Below are positions 56,969 through 64,000 of a stretch of 64,000 nt of DNA, in pieces. This DNA comes from Spirochaetaceae bacterium (lineage in GTDB: Bacteria; Spirochaetota; Spirochaetia; SZUA-6; Bin103), in contig JAPPGB010000083.1 in assembly GCA_028821475.1 (NCBI GenBank), forward strand, positions 99,967 through 163,966. The letters are read 5' to 3'. A program made the translations under genes and the position numbers. The notes under the pieces were generated by a model, which was not told where the DNA came from, searched no databases, and saw only the letters and a program-made list of their open reading frames with translations. Numbering within the stretch: position 1 is the stretch's first letter; every line of letters begins with the position of its first letter.

Positions 56969-58450
56969 TTAATCCGGCGACGGCATGGCGGTCGCGCTCT
57001 CCGCTGTGCGCGCGATGGCGTCCAGCTTGGCGCGGATCTCCGGGTCGATCTCGCTGTCGGGCACGTAGTTGGCCAACTCGTAGAAGCTCTTCTTGGCCAT
57101 CAGGTTCGGTACCGCCAGCTTGGCGAAGTAAGACCTGAACAACGGTGTCAGAAACTCATCGTTGGCCTCGATGTCCGGCCCCACGGAGAACCCTTGCCGA
57201 GCGTCGCCAGCGCGGTCTCGACCTCCGCGATGGCGCTTCGCATCGCGACCAGCCGTGCGGCGGCTTCCGCTTCCGTGAACAGCGGTCCGGGTACGGCTTG
57301 CGCAGCCGATGTCGCGGCATACGCTTCGAGCGTGGCCCGCGAGCACAGGTAGTTTTCGATCTCCCTGCGCTTCCACATCTGGCACTCGACCGGCGCAAGG
57401 TCGGGAGGCTGAACCCGATCCATGCGATCGAAGAGCGCAACTCCACACAGCTCGGGCAGAGCTTCCTTCAAGCCGTGAAAGTGGCTCTGCACGGCCGACG
57501 GTTGGTTTCCGACGACGTACACGAACGGGCGCTCCAGCGCCCTGACCCCCGGTTCGTGACCGAGACGGCGGGCAAACGCCTGCAGGATGCTGAGATCGGT
57601 CGAGCCTTCGATGTGGAGCACCCAACCGGCCTGTTCGGCCTGGTAGTAGTGGTCGAACGAGATGTCCCGCAACGACTTCAGAATCGGACTGCCGCGGCCA
57701 TCTATGCGGTGCGGCTTGCCGACGAAGGCGACGACCATGTCACGTCCGGCGGCCTGGTTGAGCAGCACCTCCGAGTGGCTGGCTGCGATGATCTGGCTGC
57801 CGCTGTCGCGCGCCACTTCAGTGAGCAGGGCGTAGATTTGACGCTGGCGGAGAATCTCCAGGTGCGCATCCGGCTCGTCCAGCAACAGCACGGCGCCCGG
57901 ATTCGCGTACATGTACGCCAGCAGTAGCAGGGTCTGCTGCAAGCCGACCGGCGGACGAGAGGTCGAGCCGGATGCCGCGTTCGCGATACGTCATCACGAT
58001 CTCGCCGCGAGCGGCGACATACTGCGGCGCATCAAGCTCCACGCCGAACAGTCTCCGAATCTGCGCCACCAGCAGGTCCCATCGCGACAGCGCCTGATTG
58101 TGCACCTCGATGCATAGGTTGCGCAGCACCTCGGCCGTGCGGCCTTCGCCGATGCGTACGTTCACGGCACCGCTGTCCAGACGCGTTTCCGTCGCGGCCA
58201 GCCCGGACATCGGCGGCAGGAACGCGATGCGGGCGTCCCCAGCCTCCTCGGGGATCGGCATCCGGTCGGGCGCCCTGCCATCGGACACGCGCAATGGCCT
58301 GCAGTAGAAGGATTCTTCGTTCGCGTAGTCGAATTCCAATCCACACGCCCAGCAGCAGTCGTTGGATACCCCCACCACGATCAGGTCGATGCGTATGTTG
58401 CTGGTCTGAGGCCGCCCATCGACTCTGCGCACATCCCAACCTGGTCAGCA
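56969..58450 (-). pseudogene. OLD-like AAA ATPase/TOPRIM protein, frameshifted
   Basis: Three pieces in different frames read as one protein. The first (to about 57950) contains FDYANEESFYCRPLRV and GIRLDLSSAGR. The second starts LQQTLLLLAYMYANPGAVLLLDEPDAHLE (Walker B), then QIIAASHSEVLLNQA, then a TOPRIM-like VLHIEGSTDLSILQAFARRLG. The third ends FSVGPDIEANDEFL, FRSYFAKLAVPNLMAKKSFYELANYVPD. Breaks lie near 57945 and near 57188 (one missing T). The Walker A start is absent. This resembles OLD-family or similar defence ATPases, now inactive. Confidence 0.75.
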
Positions 58451-58514
58451 ACTGCGCACGCCCTCTTCGAGATTATAGCTCATGGCATCGTCAGACGAAT
58501 GGGAACTGCGTTGG

Positions 58515-58550
58515 TTGACCCACCGATGTTATAACGAAGATTATATGATC
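58515..58550 (+). promoter_or_regulatory. candidate promoter/operator of the AbrB-Doc pair
   Basis: TTGACC (58515-58520) is followed by an AT-rich stretch with the perfect palindrome GTTATAAC (58528-58535) and TTATAT (58541-58546). A strong AGGAGG site and ATG follow. The palindrome is a possible antitoxin binding site. The exact -10 is uncertain. Confidence 0.4.
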
Positions 58551-58561
58551 AGGAGGCGGGC

Positions 58562-58789
58562 ATGCTTTCATTCAAGGTGACCACCGTCGGTGCATCGTCG
58601 GGCGTCATCCTCACCAAGGCGGCGCTGGCGCGGCTGCGGGTCAAGAAGGGCGATACGCTCTATCTCACCGAGGCCCCGGACGGCGCCTATCGGCTCACCC
58701 CCTACGATCCCGACTTCGCGCGCCAGATGGAGTTGGCCGAACAGATCATGCACGACGACCATGAGGTGCTGCGGGCGCTGGCCAGGTGA
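58562..58789 (+). CDS. AbrB/MazE-type antitoxin
   Basis: A 75-residue swapped-hairpin DNA-binding protein: MLSFKVTTVGASSGVILTKAALARLRVKKGDTLYLTEA, then an acidic tail MELAEQIMHDDHEVLRALAR that would neutralise the toxin. AGGAGG lies 6 bp before the ATG. It overlaps the Doc gene by 4 bp (GTGA). The frame is intact. Confidence 0.87.
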   Translation: MLSFKVTTVGASSGVILTKAALARLRVKKGDTLYLTEAPDGAYRLTPYDPDFARQMELAEQIMHDDHEVLRALAR

Positions 58790-59217
58790 GCGGCGGCGGC
58801 GACGCATGGCGCTGGGTCGAATCCAGCGTCGTGTTCGCGATCCATGACCGCCAACTCGCCGAGCATGGCGGTATGGACGGAGTCCGCGATCCGGGCATGG
58901 TGGAGTCCGCGCTGGCCCGCCCGGCCAACCTTGCGCGTTACGGGAGGCCTGACGCAGCCGACTTGGCAGCCGCCTACGCGCTTGGAATCGCCAAGAACCA
59001 TGGCTTCCTCGACGGCAACAAGCGCACCGCCTGGGTCACCGCGCGCCTGTTCCTGGCCGACAACGGCAGGCGCCTCGAATTCGATCCGATCGATGCCATC
59101 CGCACCATGGAGGCCGTAGCCGCCGGCCGCATCGGCGAGACCGAACTGGCCAACTGGTTCCGATCCCACCTGGTTCTCGACGAGGACCCTCCTTCAGAAC
59201 GGGTTGCCCGACATTGA
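58786..59217 (+). CDS. Doc-type Fic toxin
   Basis: 143 residues. The Fic/Doc core motif is HGFLDGNKRTAWV, close to the canonical HxFxDGNKRTA; the second residue is Gly instead of Pro. The N-terminus (VFAIHDRQLAEHGGMDGVRDPGMVESAL) is the usual Doc opening. Doc phosphorylates EF-Tu in the phage P1 system and stops translation. The pair with an AbrB-type antitoxin, translationally coupled, looks functional, unlike most of the island. Confidence 0.88.
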   Translation: MSGGGDAWRWVESSVVFAIHDRQLAEHGGMDGVRDPGMVESALARPANLARYGRPDAADLAAAYALGIAKNHGFLDGNKRTAWVTARLFLADNGRRLEFDPIDAIRTMEAVAAGRIGETELANWFRSHLVLDEDPPSERVARH

Positions 59218-59404
59218 CGAGCTGCATGCGCTGATCATGAAGGAAGACGCAACATTCATTGCGGCACTCCGCTCGGGTAAGGTCGATTACGTAGGTTCTC
59301 TGGGCGGCACGGATATCCGTTCAATGGACCATGTAGAGAGCCTCCAGAGGACCAACCCCGAGCTCGCGGCGCGGGTGCTGCCGGTGCGGGTGAGACGGCG
59401 GTGA
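59204..59404 (+). pseudogene. remnant of a peptide-type ABC substrate-binding protein
   Basis: A 66-codon fragment: LRSGKVDYVGSLGGTDIRSMD, then VESLQRTNPELAARVLP. This looks like a short internal stretch of a family 5 solute-binding protein ('frtGKiDyLg...l.s.dqaesLqrtNPe'). No signal peptide or other domain is present. It overlaps the doc end by 14 bp and runs into the nuclease remnant. Confidence 0.5.
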
Positions 59405-59625
59405 CCAAAACGGTAGTCGAGTGCAAGGTGCTGCACCGGCGGCACGGGCTGGAAACGACCATCGCGCACGGCCTGCAGCAGACTGCGCGGTACATGGACC
59501 GCTGCGGCTCGCGGGTCGGGCACCTGGTGATCTTCGACCCGGGTCCCGACAAGAGCTGGGACGAGAAGGTGTACCGGCGCGAGGAGCGCCTCGGCGCGCG
59601 CCCGATCGTGGTGTGGGGCATGTAG
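59401..59625 (+). pseudogene. C-terminal remnant of a PD-(D/E)XK nuclease/ATPase
   Basis: 74 codons from GTG: TKTVVECKVLHRRHGLETTIAHGLQQTARYMDRCGSRVGHLVIFD, then KSWDEKVYRREERLGARPIVVWGM. I recognise this as the end of AAA/PD-(D/E)XK proteins, with the E-x-K core (VECKV). The ATPase part is missing. A four-base overlap joins it to the previous fragment, so this is a chance junction of two remnants. Confidence 0.6.
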
Positions 59626-59787
59626 ACGTGCTCGCCCGCGGCGGCGCGCTGACGATGGACACCACGGTCACGCAGATGCCGCAGATGCCGCACTCTACCG
59701 TCGTCGTTTGGGTTACAATCGGTGGTGGAGACAACCGATACGGCGGGCGCGTAACCCGCGCCACGAGTTTCTCCTGGGAGACCGCAC

Positions 59788-61080
59788 ATGACCGCTGACC
59801 TCATCGAACGGCGCAACCGGGCGCTCGGCGCCGGCGCGCCGCTGTTCTATCGCGAGCCGCTGCACATCGTGCGCGGCGAGGGTGCCTGTCTGTTCGACGC
59901 CGCCGGCCGCCGCTACGTCGACATGTACAACAACGTGCCGTGCGTCGGTCATGCCCATCCGCGGATCGTGGAGGCGATGGCGGCCCAGCAGGCGACCCTC
60001 AACGTGCACAGCCGGTACCTGCACGAGGGCATCCTCGAGCTCGCCGAACGGATCACCGGGCTGCACGGGGAGCGTATGGAGAGCGTCGTGTTCTCGTGCA
60101 CCGGGACCGAGGCCAACGAGGTGGCGCTGCGCATGGCGCGGGCGGCCACCGGCCGGCGCGGGATCGTGTGCTCGGACGCCGCCTATCACGGCACCAGCGA
60201 GGCGGTCGGCAAGCTCACGCACGTGCACCGGCGCAGTCCCGAGCCGGGCGCCGAGGTACGCGGCTTTCCGTTCCCGCAAACCTATCGCCCGCTCGCCGGC
60301 GGACCGGCCGGCGAGCCGATCGAACAACTCCGGGATCGCTACCTCGATCGTCTGCAGGCGGCCATCGACGACCTCACCAACGACGGCGTCGGGTTTGCCG
60401 CGCTCCTCGTGTGTCCGATCTTCGCCAACGAGGGGCTGCCCACGGTGCCGGACGGGTTCATGCCGCGGGCCGCGGAGATCGCGCGCGCGGCCGGGGGAGT
60501 CGTCATCGCCGACGAGGTCCAGGCCGGCTACTGCCGCACCGGTCGTTGGTGGGGCTACGAGGTGGCCGGTTTCGAGCCGGACGTCGTGGTGACCGGCAAG
60601 CCGATGGGGGCCGGGCTTCCGCTCGCGGCAACGACCGCGAGCCGCGATCTCGTGGAGACGTTCCGCCGGGGCGGCTACTTCAACACGTTCGCGTCGAGCC
60701 CGCTGCAGGGCGCCGTCGGCAAGGCGGTCATCGACATCATCGAAGACGAGGGGCTTCGGCACAACGTCGCGACCGTCGGTGCGCGCCTGATCGAGGGGCT
60801 CCGGGACCTACAGCCCCACTACCCTGCCATGGGTGACGTGCGCGGCCACGGCCTGTTCATCGGCGTCGACCTGGTCGAGGATCCGGCGACCAGGGCGCCC
60901 GACCGGGAAGGTGCCGCCAACGTCGTCAACGCGCTCAAGGACAAGGGCTTCCTGACCGCGAGCAGCGGCGTGCACAACAACGTGGTCAAGATGCGTCCGC
61001 CGCTGGTCCTCGGCGCCGCCGATGCCGATGCGTTCCTGGCAGCCTTCCGAGAGACGATGGCCGATCTCTCCGGTGGATAG
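59788..61080 (+). CDS. class III PLP-dependent aminotransferase
   Basis: 430 residues. Fold type I motifs: the N-terminal VDMYNNVPCVGHAHPRIVEAM, SCTGTEANEVALRMARAATGRRGIV, the Asp of VIADEVQAGYCRTG, and the Schiff-base Lys in VVTGKPMGAGLPLA. It resembles the AGXT2/AGXT2L group, which includes phospholyases acting on phosphoethanolamine or phosphohydroxylysine. The GGGAG site precedes the ATG. It overlaps a kinase gene, which strengthens the phospholyase idea. Confidence 0.9.
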   Translation: MTADLIERRNRALGAGAPLFYREPLHIVRGEGACLFDAAGRRYVDMYNNVPCVGHAHPRIVEAMAAQQATLNVHSRYLHEGILELAERITGLHGERMESVVFSCTGTEANEVALRMARAATGRRGIVCSDAAYHGTSEAVGKLTHVHRRSPEPGAEVRGFPFPQTYRPLAGGPAGEPIEQLRDRYLDRLQAAIDDLTNDGVGFAALLVCPIFANEGLPTVPDGFMPRAAEIARAAGGVVIADEVQAGYCRTGRWWGYEVAGFEPDVVVTGKPMGAGLPLAATTASRDLVETFRRGGYFNTFASSPLQGAVGKAVIDIIEDEGLRHNVATVGARLIEGLRDLQPHYPAMGDVRGHGLFIGVDLVEDPATRAPDREGAANVVNALKDKGFLTASSGVHNNVVKMRPPLVLGAADADAFLAAFRETMADLSGG

Positions 61081-62095
61081 AGCAGCGATCGAAGAGCGCT
61101 ACGGCGGAGCGGCTCGAGCGGCGATGGATGCGTTCGGGCTCGCCGGCGGTGCGCTGTCGCTGGTCGCCGTGTCCGAGAACGTCACGTTCCGGGTGGACGC
61201 GCCCGATGGAGACGCCTACGTGCTGCGTCTGCACCGGCCGGGCTATCACACGCTCGCCGAGCTGGTCTCGGAGCGCGCATGGACGGCTGCCCTCGCGGGC
61301 GCGGGGATGGCAGTGCCCCGCGGCGTGACGACGAACGGCGGACGCCACTACGTCGAGGTGGTCGCCGCCGACGGCGAACGGCGCTACGCCGGGGTAACGC
61401 GCTGGATCGAAGGCACGCCGCTTGGCCGGGTGCTGCGCGCTGCCGAGGCGCACGAGTACCTGCCGCATTTCGATGCCATCGGGGCCATTGCGGCGACGGT
61501 CCACAATCAGTCGAGCGGGTGGGCGGCGCCGGCGGGCTTTACCCGGCACGCGTTCGACGTCGACGGCTTGTTCGGCGAGACGCCGTTCTGGGGCCGATTC
61601 TGGGATTCGCCGCTGCTGTCGCGGGCGGAGCGCCGGCTGGTCGTGCGCACCCGCGACGCGATCGGCGCCGCGCTCGCCCGCTACGGCGCCGACGCGCGCA
61701 CCTACAGCCTCATCCACTCCGACCTGCACTTCGGCAACGTCCTGGTCGACGGCGACCGGCTCGCGGTAATCGACTTCGACGACTGCGGCTTCGGCTGGCA
61801 CCAGTACGAACTCGCCGTGGTGCTCGCCGGGCATCCGGCCGAGCGCTTCGACGCGCACTTCGAGTCGCTGCTGCGTGGCTACCGGCGGGTGCGAGCCTTC
61901 CCGGACCAGGATGCGGCATTGGTGCCGATGTTTGTCGTGGCGCGCGCGCTCGCACAGTTGGGATGGATCGAGCAGCGGCCGGAGCATCACCGCCCGGGCG
62001 TGGTGCAGGCGCACAAGGACCGAGCGTGCACCCTGTGCGCGAGCCTCGACACGCGCGACCTGCCCGCCCCCGTCGGCGGGCAGCCAGGGAAGTAA
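61073..62095 (+). CDS. APH-type phosphotransferase
   Basis: 340 residues, GTG start overlapping the aminotransferase stop by 8 bp. Kinase-like fold: ALSLVAVSENVTFRVDAPDGDAYVLRLHRPGY, catalytic HSDLHFGNVLVDG (Asp and Asn), and metal Asp in VIDFDDCGFGWHQYELAV. Related to homoserine kinase type II/hydroxylysine kinase. With the aminotransferase it may phosphorylate a substrate that is then cleaved or transaminated. The C-terminus after about 300 is a variable tail. Confidence 0.87.
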   Translation: MDRAAIEERYGGAARAAMDAFGLAGGALSLVAVSENVTFRVDAPDGDAYVLRLHRPGYHTLAELVSERAWTAALAGAGMAVPRGVTTNGGRHYVEVVAADGERRYAGVTRWIEGTPLGRVLRAAEAHEYLPHFDAIGAIAATVHNQSSGWAAPAGFTRHAFDVDGLFGETPFWGRFWDSPLLSRAERRLVVRTRDAIGAALARYGADARTYSLIHSDLHFGNVLVDGDRLAVIDFDDCGFGWHQYELAVVLAGHPAERFDAHFESLLRGYRRVRAFPDQDAALVPMFVVARALAQLGWIEQRPEHHRPGVVQAHKDRACTLCASLDTRDLPAPVGGQPGK

Positions 62096-62124
62096 CGGCA
62101 CCTCGGAGGACCGCGAGCCGCTGA

Positions 62125-62254
62125 TCAGCGGGTCACTACCTGACCGCAGTCGACCGCGACCACCTGCCCGGTCAGATGGCGCGACTCCGGCACGGTGAAG
62201 AACAGCACCATCTGTGCCACGTCGGCGCTCGTGGGCAGCTCGCCGAGAGTAGTC
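62125..62254 (-). pseudogene. C-terminal fragment of a short-chain dehydrogenase
   Basis: About 43 codons in the minus frame end a typical SDR: GELPTSADVAQMVLFFTVPE, then SRHLTGQVVAVDCGQVVTR and stop. The rest of the gene is absent; the HAD gene begins where it should continue. It is a remnant left by deletion or rearrangement. Confidence 0.7.
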
Positions 62255-62987
62255 ACGCGGCCGGGAGCAGCTCGGCGATGGCGTGCACGATGCGGTGGGG
62301 CTGCGCGGCGGGGGCGTCGGGGAGCCCCTCGCGGCGGCTGTCCACCCACACCGTGTGCATGCCGGCGGCGCGGCCGCCGGCGATGTCCTTGGCCAGGTCG
62401 TCGCCCACCATCCACGCCTCGTGCGGCTGCCGGCCGACCGCGGCCAGGGCGTGGCGGAACACCGCCGGGTCCGGCTTGCCGATGCCGAACTCGCCCTCCA
62501 CCACCACCGCGTCGAAGTAGGGCACCAGGCCCACCCGCTCGATCTTGCCGCGCTGGCTGGGCGCCTCGCCGTTGGTGACCAGCGCCAGCGCCACGCCGCG
62601 GCGGCGCAGCTCGACCAGCGTCTCCAGGGCGCCGGGGAACGGCCGCAGCCGGTTGATCCGCTCCTGCACCACGAACGGGCCGGCCCAGGCGGCGGCGCCG
62701 TCGTCGCGCCAACCGAGCTCGTCCAACGCGCGGCGGGCGATGCGGGTACGGGCGCCGGCCTGGTTGAGGCGGCCCCAGTCCGCGCGCTCCGGATCCTGCC
62801 AATACCAGCGGTCGGCGGCGAAGAATGCCGCGGACGCCTGCTCCCGGTCCCAGCCGCGCTCACCGCCCAAGCGCGCCGCGGCCTCGCGCCAGGCGTCGCT
62901 CGAGGCGCGGTAGGTGTCGACCACGGTATCGTCCATGTCGAACAGAATGGCGGCGGGGAGGGCGCTGCCGGGCGCGCGTTGATCCAC
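62253..62987 (-). CDS. HAD family hydrolase
   Basis: 244 residues, GTG start. All HAD motifs are present: FDMDDTVVDT (motif I, nucleophile Asp), VTNGE (motif II), GKPDPAVF (motif III Lys) and VGDDLAKDIAGG (motif IV). The cap domain (about 20-100, helical, WDREQASAAFFAADRWYWQDPE) resembles the YjjG/PyrP type. It is probably a phosphatase of small molecules; the substrate is unknown. Confidence 0.9.
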   Translation of the reverse strand: MDQRAPGSALPAAILFDMDDTVVDTYRASSDAWREAAARLGGERGWDREQASAAFFAADRWYWQDPERADWGRLNQAGARTRIARRALDELGWRDDGAAAWAGPFVVQERINRLRPFPGALETLVELRRRGVALALVTNGEAPSQRGKIERVGLVPYFDAVVVEGEFGIGKPDPAVFRHALAAVGRQPHEAWMVGDDLAKDIAGGRAAGMHTVWVDSRREGLPDAPAAQPHRIVHAIAELLPAA

Positions 62988-63190
62988 ACCGGGAGATTAC
63001 GAATCGGTCACCCGCGGATCAACGTCCCGGCCATGGTTCCCCGAAAATCACGGCTCGGGATTGTGCGGCGGATCTCCACGGCCGTCCGCCACTCGATTGC
63101 GCACTTGGAGCGATCAACCTTGTCGACCGCCACACGTTACGAAAAGGACATACGATATTGGGTACACAACACTATTAAATAACACCATTG

Positions 63191-63219
63191 TTGTACATAA
63201 CACCATGTTCTGGTATTAT
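63191..63219 (+). promoter_or_regulatory. promoter of the fibronectin-III lipoprotein
   Basis: TTGTAC (63191-63196), exactly 17 bp, then TATTAT (63214-63219) preceded by TGG (extended -10 type). The predicted start is near 63226, 14 nt before the ATG. The region is AT-rich and carries the direct repeat ATAACACCAT at 63179-63188 and 63197-63206, 18 bp apart, a possible activator or repressor site. Confidence 0.6.
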
Positions 63220-63239
63220 TGGCGCCGGGAGTTGCTGCG

Positions 63240-63974
63240 ATGCGAACATTCGAGAGTCTTGGAACCGCGGTCTTCCGCGCACGAGTCCCGGGCATGGCGA
63301 TGATCATGGGGGTACTCCTGGGAGCGTGCAGCGCGGTGGGACCGACGTCGACGGAAGCGCCGGAAACCGAAATACCGGCAGCGCCCGCGGTGTCCGCGGG
63401 AACGCACGGTCAGGCCAGCGTGACGGTCACGTGGACGGCACCCGCCGCCGAGCTTACCGTCACCGGATACGAGTTGCAGTGGCGTACCGACTCGAACATG
63501 GCCTGGACCGAGGTCACCGGCCTCGCGAGCACCGCGACCAGCTACACGATCACCGGCCTGCAACCGCAGACCAAATACCAGGTTCGGGTGCGCGCGCGGT
63601 TCGCGGCGACCGCCGGCGCATGGTCCGAGCCGATCACGGTATCGACCACGGCACCTCCAGAGCAGCCGCCGGCTTCGGACGGACCCACGATTTCCGAACC
63701 GACGGCAGGCGCGAACAGCATCACGGTGACGTGGACGGCGCCGGCCACCGACGAAACGATTACCGGCTACGAGGTGAACTGGCGGCGCAGCACGGACGAG
63801 GACTGGACCGAGGTGACCGGCATCTCCAGCGCCGAAACCAGCTACGCGATCACCGGCCTGCAACCGCAGACCAACTACCAGGTCCGGGTGCGCGCGCTGT
63901 TCGCGACGACCGCCGGCGCATGGTCCGAATCGATCTCGGTACTGACTAGCCCGGAAAGCTCACCAGGGGGATAG
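63240..63974 (+). CDS. lipoprotein with two fibronectin type III domains
   Basis: 244 residues. ATG with GGGAG 8 bp upstream. The N-terminus is a signal with lipobox LLGAC (Cys near 29), then a short linker, then two FN3 repeats of about 85 residues (ASVTVTWTAPAAELTVTGYEL, GLQPQTKYQVRVRA; NSITVTWTAPATDETITGYEV, GLQPQTNYQVRVRA). The repeats are highly similar, so they are a recent duplication. It is membrane anchored and faces outward, probably an adhesion or binding protein. An in-frame TTG at 63219 is disfavoured. The last 26 bp of the window hold nothing identifiable. Confidence 0.88.
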   Translation: MRTFESLGTAVFRARVPGMAMIMGVLLGACSAVGPTSTEAPETEIPAAPAVSAGTHGQASVTVTWTAPAAELTVTGYELQWRTDSNMAWTEVTGLASTATSYTITGLQPQTKYQVRVRARFAATAGAWSEPITVSTTAPPEQPPASDGPTISEPTAGANSITVTWTAPATDETITGYEVNWRRSTDEDWTEVTGISSAETSYAITGLQPQTNYQVRVRALFATTAGAWSESISVLTSPESSPGG

Positions 63975-64000
63975 ACACGGGGTGGAATTTGTGGTTATCT

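Noticed and set aside
59677..59694. Short tandem copy cagatgccg x2 before the aminotransferase
   Set aside because: Two 9-bp units are too few to be meaningful in GC-rich DNA.
53360..59700. Intact insertion sequence or prophage in the accessory region
   Set aside because: No transposase, integrase or phage structural gene was found, and the repeats seen are direct and short, not terminal inverted repeats.

Overview
The window is a stretch of a very GC-rich bacterial chromosome with dense genes, many GTG and TTG starts, and stop/start overlaps such as GTGA, ATGA, TAATG and TGATG. I infer a spirochaete-like organism. The main evidence is a 29-residue lysine/arginine-rich ribosomal-type protein (MPCGRKRKRH...) in the AURKAIP1/COX24 (bS22) style, next to folP. 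Supporting evidence is a cytidylate kinase with the variant loop GKSGCGNST, encoded with rpoZ, miaA, yicC and murC. No 16S gene is present, so this is not proven. tRNA-Gly(CCC) and tRNA-Glu(TTC) are present.

Layout. 1-2.2 kb: end of a sugar-type ABC operon (binding protein tail and two permeases). 2.2-4.5 kb: a flavodoxin-fold oxidoreductase and an M81 (MlrC) peptidase. 4.5-10 kb: two zinc-ribbon ABC exporters flanking a DUF1854 gene, all translationally coupled. 10-12.7 kb: an enolase-superfamily enzyme, a pair of small genes (one frameshifted) and an aldo/keto reductase. 12.9-16.4 kb: a LigD-type polymerase divergent from PolX. 16.5-19.4 kb: an AAA/PD-(D/E)XK protein and a LarA-like racemase. 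19.4-22.8 kb: tRNA-Gly, a RelB antitoxin with a dead YafQ toxin, a lipoprotein and an S24-type regulator. 23.1-31.2 kb: a minus-strand housekeeping operon running bS22-folP-acpS-truA-udg-priA-def-fmt-PASTA. 31.3-35.6 kb: murC-yicC-cmk-rpoZ-miaA and tRNA-Glu. 35.7-42.8 kb: a DUF3179 protein, a LOG-family protein, sucCD, a TIM-barrel isomerase and an HtrA protease.

42.9-49.4 kb is a heme cluster: a MerR-like regulator divergent from hemA, then hemQ, hemE, hemH and hemY. This gene set matches the coproporphyrin-dependent route, in which HemQ performs the last step. It is followed by a small unit with its own promoter and terminator (49.43-49.66 kb), an ABC-2 exporter and a polysaccharide deacetylase.

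53.4-59.7 kb is an accessory island in decay: a Schlafen/AlbA-type regulator between short direct repeats, an AbiE system with intact antitoxin and broken toxin, a frameshifted OLD-like ATPase, an apparently intact AbrB/Doc toxin-antitoxin pair, and remnants of a binding protein and a nuclease. The right end has a class III aminotransferase coupled to an APH-type kinase, an SDR fragment, a HAD phosphatase and a fibronectin-III lipoprotein with a good promoter.

The observations I rate most worth following are the DUF1854/zinc-ribbon ABC cassette, the heme cluster with its divergent regulator, the 49.4-kb small transcription unit, and the repeat-flanked defence island.
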